Assembly: GCA_022353185.1 (NCBI GenBank)
Contig: JAKRWB010000491.1
Location: forward strand, 1 to 5,390
DNA: 5,390 nucleotides
DNA from: ANME-2 cluster archaeon
GTDB lineage: Archaea; Halobacteriota; Methanosarcinia; Methanosarcinales; Methanocomedenaceae
Reading direction: 5' to 3'
The stretch's first letter is position 1. Each line of letters opens with the position of its first letter. The position numbers and the translations under genes were made by a program. The notes beneath the pieces were generated by a model. It did not search any database and had not been told where the DNA came from. It saw nothing but the letters and a program-made list of their open reading frames with translations. Below are positions 1 to 5,339 of this stretch, piece after piece.

Positions 1-805
1 TGAACGTTCTTACGTTGTTGGCATCCACACCGATGCTCTTTGCGGTCTCATCTCCAGCCGTCATGATGTTTAAGTCCCATGCCTTCAGCATGAGTAGAGG
101 GACACAAATCACAAAGACGGCGAGTATGAGCGGGAATCTCTCCCACGAGAAAGCGGCAAGATCGCCCATTCCCCAGCTTGTCATCAGCCGTAGTTGCTCG
201 TCTGTGGCGAAGTACTTGAATAACTGACTCATCGCACTGAAGAAATAGTTCACTGCAATCCCGGCAAGTATCAGGGTCTCGGATGTTGCCCCTTTAATGG
301 TTGCCAATGCAATGATGAAACCTGAACATAGCAGTGCAAATACGAAGGCATTCCCGATGAGAATGTATGGTCCTCCGACGACGGAAATGCCAAGAACAGC
401 TGCAATAGCAATACCAAATTGCGCACCTGCCGAGATCCCGAGCGTGAAAGGGCTTGCCAGCGGATTTTTTAGCACTGCCTGCATCACGCACCCGCATACG
501 CCAAAACCGAAGCCAGCCATAATACCCCCAATGATTCTGGGAAACCGTATGTTCCATATAACCTGTTCTGTAAGGTCATCCACATTGAAACAATCGGGAT
601 AGAGTTTATCAAGAAGTGCGCTATAAGCCTCCGTGACTGTGATATCCAGCGGTCCAAACGTTATGATTACACCGGTCAGGAGTATGATCAACAGTAAGAT
701 TGTGACCATAAAAGTTGTCTTTCTGAAGACGAACTTCTTGTATGCTTCCTGCGTAGCACTCAGCTTTCCAGTGCGTGATGATCTGCGTCTTACTGCTTTT
801 GCCAT
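1..805 (-). CDS. FecCD-family ABC transporter permease (partial, C-terminus beyond window)
   Basis: This is the membrane permease of a type II (BtuCD/FhuB-like) importer for iron chelates, corrinoids or similar metal complexes. I translated the reading frame directly: it is open from the ATG at 805 to the window edge, giving 268 residues. Members of the family have about 330-350 residues, so roughly 70 are missing. A basic N-terminus precedes the first membrane helix (about residues 30-50). Family hallmarks follow: FPRIIGGIMAG (88-98), QAVLKNPLASPFTLGISAGA (109-128), WGMGDLAAFSWE (211-222) and GDETAKSIGV (251-260), the last being the cytoplasmic loop that contacts the ATPase. Several hydrophobic helices lie between these. 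The start follows the slipin stop codon by 9 nt, so the gene belongs to the same operon. Its ATPase partner is not in the window and probably lies just downstream. The substrate cannot be read from the permease; the dockerin-bearing binding protein in the same operon is its likely partner. Confidence 0.93.
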   Translation of the reverse strand, partial: MAKAVRRRSSRTGKLSATQEAYKKFVFRKTTFMVTILLLIILLTGVIITFGPLDITVTEAYSALLDKLYPDCFNVDDLTEQVIWNIRFPRIIGGIMAGFGFGVCGCVMQAVLKNPLASPFTLGISAGAQFGIAIAAVLGISVVGGPYILIGNAFVFALLCSGFIIALATIKGATSETLILAGIAVNYFFSAMSQLFKYFATDEQLRLMTSWGMGDLAAFSWERFPLILAVFVICVPLLMLKAWDLNIMTAGDETAKSIGVDANNVRTF

Positions 806-814
806 CTTCTCATC

Positions 815-1591
815 TTACCGCTTAGTGAAGGCTTTGGTGAGACCAGCGGTTGTACCGATATCTCCTGCCGCTCCGCTCGATATCACGATCAGATTCTTCT
901 CCTTCGCAATCTCGGTCAGTGTCTGAAATTCCCTCAGCTTCAGCGCAACAGGTGTCTTCTCATAGAATGTTGCAGCCTCGCTCATCCTTTCTGATGCCTG
1001 ATACTCAGCCTCAGCAAGGATGATTCTGGCTCTTTTCTCCCGTTCTGCCTCTGCCTGCCTTGCAATCGCTCTCAGCATATTCTCTGGCAGAGCCACATCC
1101 CTCATGGTGACCAAAACAACCTGCATCCCCCATGGGATGGTCGCAACATCCAGTAGCTCCTGGACACTATTATTGAGCCGGTCTCTTTCAGAAAGGATAC
1201 TATCAAGCTCGTTCTGACCCAGAACATCTCGAAGCGTCGTCTGGGCAAGGAGTGCGGTCGCAGCCTCGTAATCCTCAACCTCGAGGATCGCCTTGCATGA
1301 GTCTGTTACCTTAAAGTAGATCACAGCATCCACATCAAGGCTCACATTGTCACTGCTTATGATGGTCTGTTTGGGCACATCAAGCTCCCTCACACGGAGG
1401 TCAACCCTCACGATCCTGTCCACGAAGGGTATGATCAGGAATAGCCCGGGACCTTTCTCGCCGAGCAACTTTCCCAACCGAAATACCACGGCACGCTCAT
1501 ACTGCCTCGTGATCTTCACAGCCATTACTATGAGAACGAGCACCGCGAGTCCTCCGATCAACAATGGAATGTTCAGTGCCATCTCAGTCAT
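815..1591 (-). CDS. Slipin / stomatin-like SPFH (band 7) membrane protein
   Basis: This 258-residue protein belongs to the stomatin/prohibitin (SPFH) family, whose members form membrane-attached oligomeric scaffolds. A single N-terminal hydrophobic segment (about 8-26) is followed by the stomatin signature RQYERAVVFRLGK (29-41) and GPGLFLIIPFVDRIVRVDLR (48-67), then the band 7 fold to about residue 175. After that comes an Ala/Glu/Arg-rich coiled-coil stretch (about 175-210) and the slipin-type tail LKLREFQTLTEIAKEKN (217-233). The start overlaps the end of the upstream ATPase gene by 8 nt. An internal ATG three codons later (1582) is a possible alternative, because the AGGAT sequence is too close to the first ATG. 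Archaeal slipins usually sit beside an NfeD-type protease; here the gene lies inside a transporter operon with no NfeD visible. Its role may be to organise or stabilise the membrane complex, but that is inference. Family assignment is secure. Confidence 0.93.
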   Translation of the reverse strand: MTEMALNIPLLIGGLAVLVLIVMAVKITRQYERAVVFRLGKLLGEKGPGLFLIIPFVDRIVRVDLRVRELDVPKQTIISSDNVSLDVDAVIYFKVTDSCKAILEVEDYEAATALLAQTTLRDVLGQNELDSILSERDRLNNSVQELLDVATIPWGMQVVLVTMRDVALPENMLRAIARQAEAEREKRARIILAEAEYQASERMSEAATFYEKTPVALKLREFQTLTEIAKEKNLIVISSGAAGDIGTTAGLTKAFTKR

Positions 1592-2363
1592 ATCCTAAAA
1601 TCGTACTGGTAAGTTTTTCAATCTCTGGCAGATTGAGATTGAGTTCTTCACCTGCCAGACCAGCCCCGGATATGCCCCTGTTCGCTGGAATCGCACCTAC
1701 AACATTCAGGTGATCCAGTGATTCGAGCATCATAGCCCGGTTATCATCGTCAACTTTGTTGAGAACGAAGTATATCTTTTTTCCGAGATCCTTTGTCATA
1801 CCATCAATCTTTCCAGCGAGTTTGAGCGATTCATAAGACGGGTCAACGACCCCGAGGATGGCGTCACATCCCCGTTCAACGCCTCTGCCGAAATGCTCAA
1901 CTCCGGCATCGGTATCGATAATCACAACCTCCTCATCGGTTACGTCCAGATTGTTGAGCAGGTTCTTTGCAAGAGCGCCCATCGGGCAGGCACAGCCCTC
2001 TCCGAAGTCATGAATCTTTCCGATGGCAAGGAGTTTGATCCCGTTCTTTGTGGTGAGGTATTCCTCCGGAAGATCATCGAATCCCCAACGTTTATCAAAG
2101 AGATTGACCGGTTCTCTACCTTTTTTCTTGACCTCCTCTTTCCCGGAGGCTGCCCTGCGCTTTCCAAACATCTCCTTCTTTCCGCCAAAGAAGTTCATAA
2201 AGTCGTTAGGCAATTCCATGCCCAACTGGCGGTGCAATCCATAGTTCGATTCATCAGTGTCTACCACAAGAACATTAAGACCCCTGGATGCCATCGATTT
2301 TGCGAGCAGCGATGATACTGTGCTCTTTCCGCTGCCGCCTTTACCGCATATCAGTATTTTCAT
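1584..2363 (-). CDS. CooC/MinD-type P-loop ATPase with CxC metal motif
   Basis: This 259-residue soluble SIMIBI-class ATPase resembles CooC, the ATP-dependent nickel-insertion factor for carbon monoxide dehydrogenase. The deviant Walker A motif GKGGSGKST spans residues 7-15, with the signature lysine K8. The segment VVIIDTDAGVEHFGRG (146-161) matches the CooC-type switch/Walker B region. The guanine/adenine-type NKVD motif is at 202-205. A CxC pair, C124 and C126 in GEGCACPMG, corresponds to the metal-binding cysteines of CooC dimers. A lysine-rich insertion (about 60-87) precedes it. I prefer the ATG at 2363, because GGTGG lies 8 nt upstream and the protein then begins MKILICGKGG. An in-frame ATG at 2378 would add five residues and overlap the methyltransferase gene by 10 nt. 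With the preferred start, 5 nt separate the genes. Being in a metal-type importer operon suggests the imported ligand is nickel or a nickel cofactor, but the client enzyme is not in the window. Other MinD/Mrp-like roles remain possible. Confidence 0.88.
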   Translation of the reverse strand: MKILICGKGGSGKSTVSSLLAKSMASRGLNVLVVDTDESNYGLHRQLGMELPNDFMNFFGGKKEMFGKRRAASGKEEVKKKGREPVNLFDKRWGFDDLPEEYLTTKNGIKLLAIGKIHDFGEGCACPMGALAKNLLNNLDVTDEEVVIIDTDAGVEHFGRGVERGCDAILGVVDPSYESLKLAGKIDGMTKDLGKKIYFVLNKVDDDNRAMMLESLDHLNVVGAIPANRGISGAGLAGEELNLNLPEIEKLTSTILGYD

Positions 2364-2368
2364 TTTTT

Positions 2369-3193
2369 CTACCACCATATAGTAGCGCTCTTTGATTCAC
2401 GCTTGAAGGAGAGCGCTCCTGTCTCGCTGTTCTTTACCAGGATCTCGGATAAATGCTCCCTCAACACATCCTCCTTCTCCGGCGGTATATCACGCATCTC
2501 CTTCCATTGCTCTACAGCATCATCCAGACTATCGTAGTGTTGTTCAAATTCCGTGTCCAGAATGTCAACATTCGCATAGATCTTCATGTCGTGCAGAATA
2601 TTGTAGAGCAGGATATAATCTGTTGAGTGCCCGGATCGACGTCCCCCTCCAGAAATCGCTTTCCAGAGTTTTCCGTCACCGTTACCCATCCATCTGCCCG
2701 CAAAATTCATGATGTAGACGTATCCCTTCGATGCGGCATCCATCTTTCTGAGTGCTTCCTGTATATCGAACATACTAAGCGAATGACATGCGATAACGAT
2801 ATCGTGCGGCTCGATATCCACGCCCACTTCGATATCTTCCCATCGTTTGTTGATGGTTGTCACGTTTGTTATGCCTTCTCTCTCCACATTCTCCTGTAAG
2901 CACGCAAGCATGCCTTTTGACGGGTCTACCGCAGTTACAGACTTTACCTGCTTTGCAATAGGAATTGAAAGCCTTCCTGTTCCTGCGCCAACGTCCAGAA
3001 CTGTGTACTCTGGTTTCAATTCAAGCGTTGCTATCTGCCTTTGGGTACGCTCGGTATGCTTCATCACAGACTCATTGAACTTCTTTGCTCGCTTGTCCCA
3101 CCTGCTGCCCATATCTTCACCGCGATCTCCTCTGTGCTGGTGCCCAGACCTCATCGCTTTCCATAATTCATTCCAGTTTATTATTTCTGTCAT
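2369..3193 (-). CDS. Class I SAM-dependent methyltransferase, substrate unknown
   Basis: This 274-residue protein has a Rossmann-type methyltransferase core. Motif I is VLDVGAGTGRLSIPIA at 65-80, the ribose-binding acidic residue is D90 in TAVDPSKGML, and the post-core strand is HDIVIACHSLSMFD at 130-143. The N-terminal 35 residues are rich in charge, His and Trp (GHQHRGDRGED), and the C-terminal third carries no recognised domain. No signal peptide or membrane segment is visible, so it is cytoplasmic. I chose the ATG at 3193, because GAGG (3205-3208) lies 11 nt upstream of it but only 2 nt before the alternative ATG at 3202, which would add three residues. The gene sits between the binding-protein and ATPase genes, so it probably acts on the imported compound or on a cofactor made from it, for example a metal chelate or tetrapyrrole. 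That is inference; nothing in the sequence names the substrate. Confidence 0.85.
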   Translation of the reverse strand: MTEIINWNELWKAMRSGHQHRGDRGEDMGSRWDKRAKKFNESVMKHTERTQRQIATLELKPEYTVLDVGAGTGRLSIPIAKQVKSVTAVDPSKGMLACLQENVEREGITNVTTINKRWEDIEVGVDIEPHDIVIACHSLSMFDIQEALRKMDAASKGYVYIMNFAGRWMGNGDGKLWKAISGGGRRSGHSTDYILLYNILHDMKIYANVDILDTEFEQHYDSLDDAVEQWKEMRDIPPEKEDVLREHLSEILVKNSETGALSFKRESKSATIWW

Positions 3194-3224
3194 ATTATCC
3201 ATTTCCTCTATTCAATAAATACTT

Positions 3225-3247
3225 GGGAAGAGAGAACACCTCCTCCC
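3225..3247 (-). other. Possible intercistronic hairpin
   Basis: In the 64-nt gap between the dockerin-protein and methyltransferase genes, minus-strand RNA could pair GGGAGGAG (3247-3240) with CUCUUCCC (3232-3225). That is an 8-bp stem with one G-U pair and a 7-nt loop. No U-run follows, so it does not look like an intrinsic terminator. It could be a processing or stability element separating the abundant surface proteins from the cytoplasmic genes. Confidence 0.35.
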
Positions 3248-3266
3248 GACGAACGTTGCATCTTCT

Positions 3267-4571
3267 CTATTGCGTATCCAGATACTCTCGTGGCCATTCC
3301 AGCCAGTCGGCGTAGTCTGTGAAGACACTATCGACTCTAAGAAATGCCTCGAATATTTCGTTACCCTCAGCCTCCAGATCCAGATCCTCGAATTCATCCG
3401 GATGGAGCAGTTTAGCCATATATATCATATTAAAGAGGCTTCTGTCTGGAGGTCTACCCCTGCAATGCGGATAGAAGCAATTGTAGACCCTGTTGTTTTG
3501 CACAGCACTCACTGTCTGCAGATCATCGGAGTCCATAATCATATCAATCGCATCCTTAGTCTCGGCGCTGCTGCAGGAAACGAATATGTACTCCGGATCC
3601 CATGCGATGATCTGCTCGATTCCGACATTGATGTCGCCGATCGGCTCATCTCTTGCTACATTGATCCCGCCGGCTATATCCAGAGGCTCATAGAGCGACA
3701 CGGTACGTGTGAAATCACGCCCCTCCTTTGGATCATAAAAACCCTTGGAACAGCCTCTTGGTGCGAAATAGACGGTTGGCTTGTTACTCTCATCGATGGC
3801 ATCTGTAACAGATCTCACCATATCGACCTTGGACTCGATGAAATCGATCAGGTCATCTGCCTCATCCCTTTGTCCCAACACATATCCCATGAGTTCGATT
3901 TGTCCATACAGACCATCATAGTTGTATTCGTTAGTACCATAATCGAAGGTTACGCAGGGGCAACCCACCTTGTTTTCAAAGAGATCGGCATCTCCTGTTG
4001 TAAAGATCACATCCGGATAAAGAGAAGCCATCAACTCATAGTCTATGGTATATCTCGTGCTCGTCTCGGGAAGGTCAGGCATTCTTCCATCGAGTATTTC
4101 GAAATAGCAATCCAGACATCCCTCGGTATACTCCTCAAAAGTCGTAGGGCAAAGACAGGACTTGACTGCACTCTCTGATGCTACGAGTTTATCACCTGCA
4201 CCGAGAGCGATAGTCAGTCTGGCATCGTCAGGAGCTCTGGTGATCAATCGCTCGATCGGTTTGGGTACTGTCACGGTCCTATTAGCCATATCGAGAACCG
4301 TCATCTCCTTCTCTCGTCCCAGTATAATCAACTCGATCTGCGTCACATCCTGCATGTTGATCCTGTCATCATACTTACTATCTGCAAGTTGTGTCGCATC
4401 TTCGTATTCGAGGATGATCAGTTCGGTATACGTCACATCCTGCATGTTTATCGTGTCGTCTTCGTTCGCATTGCCGAAGATACCAAGTGTGTAGGCTGAT
4501 GCTAATGTTGGCACACTGACCAATAAGATCGCAGTTATGACCAGCCCAAGCAAGAAATTGTTACCTGTCAT
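3267..4571 (-). CDS. Dockerin-bearing ABC transporter substrate-binding protein (FecB/BtuF type)
   Basis: This 434-residue secreted protein has three parts. Residues 1-26 are a signal peptide ending ASA, with no lipobox cysteine. Residues 28-88 form a type I dockerin with two F-hand loops 30 residues apart, N34-D45 and D64-D75, both ending INMQDVT and followed by LIIL helices. Residues 88-390 form a Peripla_BP_2 domain, beginning TVLDMANRTVTVPKPIERL and including LYPDVIFTTG (184-193), IEQIIAWDPEYIFV (318-331) and VQNNRVYNC (357-365). The mature protein contains ten cysteines (139, 141, 152, 155, 204, 206, 274, 333, 365, 370), all in the binding domain, possibly as disulfides or metal ligands. 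There is no C-terminal membrane segment, so the dockerin is the only visible means of surface attachment. The start lies 6 nt after the cohesin stop, with AGGAG overlapping the cohesin's last codons. It should deliver a metal chelate, corrinoid or metal to the FecCD permease. Confidence 0.9.
   Translation of the reverse strand: MTGNNFLLGLVITAILLVSVPTLASAYTLGIFGNANEDDTINMQDVTYTELIILEYEDATQLADSKYDDRINMQDVTQIELIILGREKEMTVLDMANRTVTVPKPIERLITRAPDDARLTIALGAGDKLVASESAVKSCLCPTTFEEYTEGCLDCYFEILDGRMPDLPETSTRYTIDYELMASLYPDVIFTTGDADLFENKVGCPCVTFDYGTNEYNYDGLYGQIELMGYVLGQRDEADDLIDFIESKVDMVRSVTDAIDESNKPTVYFAPRGCSKGFYDPKEGRDFTRTVSLYEPLDIAGGINVARDEPIGDINVGIEQIIAWDPEYIFVSCSSAETKDAIDMIMDSDDLQTVSAVQNNRVYNCFYPHCRGRPPDRSLFNMIYMAKLLHPDEFEDLDLEAEGNEIFEAFLRVDSVFTDYADWLEWPREYLDTQ
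4341..4448 (-). repeat. Internal DNA repeat encoding the two dockerin F-hands
   Basis: An 18-bp identical sequence occurs at 4341-4358 and 4431-4448, exactly 90 bp (30 codons) apart. Similarity continues on one side to about 30 bp with three mismatches. Each copy encodes INMQDV. The retained nucleotide identity suggests a fairly recent duplication or gene conversion between the two halves, or strong selection on both loops. Confidence 0.85.
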
Positions 4572-4577
4572 ACAGCA

Positions 4578-5156
4578 TCAACTCCTACTGAACCGAACCA
4601 TACAGTAAACCGCAAAAAAACCCACAAGAGCAGACACTGCCTCAAATCCCGGAGTGGATTTTTGCACATCTGCCGCAGTAGTAACTCCCCAGTCTGTGTC
4701 GATCTCGCTGGCTTCAATGTTACCAAGCAGTCCGTTGGAAATGAGCAGATCACTCTCACCATCGCCTATCATTTCAAGCCCGATTCTGGCAAGTTGTCCT
4801 GAACCGCTTATTCCGGTAACGCCTTCGAGATTAAAGATTACCCTGACCGTATTATCATCAATTAACCGCCACTGAATCGGTATCTTCGTTCCCTCGATGC
4901 TCCCATCCTCGACATTGACAACTTTCAAAACATCCGGATTGAACGACAGGTCAAACTGACCTGCGTCAAGGTTGTTGACTTCATCAATTTCTACTGCAGC
5001 ATGAACCGTACTTCCTTTTACCAGTTCAGGAGTATTCAGACTGACTGTTGTTTGCTGCGCCTGGGCAGGAACTGCTGCAAATGCGACAAGGAACGCAGCA
5101 AAGCAGATACCGAACAGGGTACTTCTCTTTAAACCATTATGTATTTTTTTTTTCAT
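4578..5156 (-). CDS. Surface-anchored cohesin-domain protein with PGF-CTERM anchor
   Basis: This 192-residue protein is essentially one cohesin module on a membrane anchor. Residues 1-33 are a signal peptide (basic MKKKIHNGLKR, hydrophobic core, AQA cleavage site). Residues 36-157 read as a cohesin fold: NLDAGQFDLSFNPDVLKVV (62-80) and VRVIFNLEGVTGISGSGQLA (104-123) match the family pattern. A linker of about 10 residues leads to TPGFEAVSALVGFFAVYCMV (168-187) and the tail RFSRS. This is the tripartite PGF-CTERM signal (PGF, membrane helix, basic end) that archaeosortase processes. The ATG at 5156 is chosen because AGGTGATC, complementary to the archaeal 16S rRNA 3' end, lies 2 nt upstream and the signal peptide begins there. 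Cohesins bind dockerins with calcium; the next gene encodes one. The likely job is to hold the dockerin-bearing binding protein at the membrane. Cohesin assignment is by motif pattern only. Confidence 0.87.
   Translation of the reverse strand: MKKKIHNGLKRSTLFGICFAAFLVAFAAVPAQAQQTTVSLNTPELVKGSTVHAAVEIDEVNNLDAGQFDLSFNPDVLKVVNVEDGSIEGTKIPIQWRLIDDNTVRVIFNLEGVTGISGSGQLARIGLEMIGDGESDLLISNGLLGNIEASEIDTDWGVTTAADVQKSTPGFEAVSALVGFFAVYCMVRFSRS
4582..4586 (-). promoter_or_regulatory. Shine-Dalgarno site for the dockerin protein, inside the cohesin gene end
   Basis: On the minus strand this reads AGGAG, 10 nt before the ATG at 4571, and overlaps the last sense codons of the cohesin gene. The cohesin stop (4578-4580) lies between it and the start. 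This layout favours translational coupling of the cohesin and dockerin proteins. Confidence 0.6.
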
Positions 5157-5158
5157 TT

Positions 5159-5166
5159 GATCACCT
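5159..5166 (-). promoter_or_regulatory. Strong Shine-Dalgarno site for the cohesin gene
   Basis: On the minus strand this reads AGGTGATC, 2 nt before the ATG at 5156. It is an exact 8-base complement to the GATCACCT near the 3' end of archaeal 16S rRNA. It fixes the start at 5156, against a TTG-initiated extension reaching 5204 inside the inverted repeat. As the strongest ribosome-binding site in the window, it suggests the anchor protein is made in good amounts. Confidence 0.85.
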
Positions 5167-5191
5167 TTTAAATCCTTAAATGTTTGTAACA

Positions 5192-5208
5192 CAGGCTGTC
5201 CCAAAACT
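5192..5208 (+). repeat. Terminal inverted repeat, gene-proximal arm
   Basis: The 17 bases CAGGCTGTCCCAAAACT are the exact reverse complement of 5323-5339. The flanking bases 5191 and 5340 (both A) break the symmetry. Confidence 0.9.
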
Positions 5209-5214
5209 AATTTG

Positions 5215-5238
5215 AATTATACAAATAAACTATATTTT
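5215..5238 (-). promoter_or_regulatory. Possible archaeal TATA-box region for the operon
   Basis: On the minus strand, AAAATATAG (5238-5230) and TTTGTATAATT (5225-5215) are TATA-like. They lie where a start site some 25 nt downstream would give a leader of about 40-50 nt before the ATG at 5156. Both are inside the inverted-repeat element, so the element may supply the promoter. The whole stretch is AT-rich, so chance matches are likely. A further TATA-like patch lies outside the element, at about 5350-5372. Confidence 0.2.
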
Positions 5239-5322
5239 ATCACAATTGGGTGACTATTTACAAATATGAAGTATTTTTTACCCATATAGGATAAAATGCG
5301 TAGGGTTTGTACACGTGTTTTG

Positions 5323-5339
5323 AGTTTTGGGACAGCCTG
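5323..5339 (-). repeat. Terminal inverted repeat, distal arm
   Basis: This is the exact reverse complement of 5192-5208, reading AGTTTTGGGACAGCCTG on the plus strand. The two arms are separated by 114 bp. Confidence 0.9.

Larger units (their letters stand above)
5192..5339. mobile_element. 148-bp MITE-like element or IS remnant
   Basis: This AT-rich non-coding element is bounded by perfect 17-bp inverted repeats with ends CAGGCTGTCCCAAAACT. The similarity continues imperfectly to about 34 bp at each end, where both arms regain TACAAA in register (26 of 34 positions match by eye). No transposase frame fits inside. GGCTGTCCCAAAA-type ends resemble those of several bacterial and archaeal IS families, but I cannot assign one. 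No clear target-site duplication is visible next to the ends. It sits about 35 bp upstream of the cohesin start codon, so it occupies the operon's leader or promoter region. Confidence 0.65.

Noticed and set aside
297..602. Plus-strand open frame opposite the permease gene
   Set aside because: The minus-strand frame across this region gives an unambiguous FecCD permease; the plus-strand product is low-complexity and matches nothing I recognise.
3225..3247. Intrinsic terminator between the dockerin-protein and methyltransferase genes
   Set aside because: The stem has no following U-tract, and the downstream genes have no obvious promoter of their own, so read-through is more likely.
3270..4178. 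Long open frame (302 codons) on the plus strand opposite the binding-protein gene
   Set aside because: It is fully antisense to a gene with clear domains, its translation shows no recognisable motif, and it has no convincing ribosome-binding site. It is a codon-bias shadow.
4305..4490. Generic calmodulin-type EF-hand pair in place of a dockerin
   Set aside because: The loops lack the entering helix of a true EF-hand, have the 12-residue F-hand pattern followed by LIIL helices, and are spaced 30 residues apart just after a signal peptide, next to a cohesin gene.
5157..5204. TTG-initiated 16-residue N-terminal extension of the cohesin gene reaching into the inverted repeat
   Set aside because: It would bury the signal peptide behind a hydrophilic stretch and ignore the excellent AGGTGATC site just before the ATG at 5156. 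Its first codons are encoded by the terminal repeat, so it is an artefact of the insertion.
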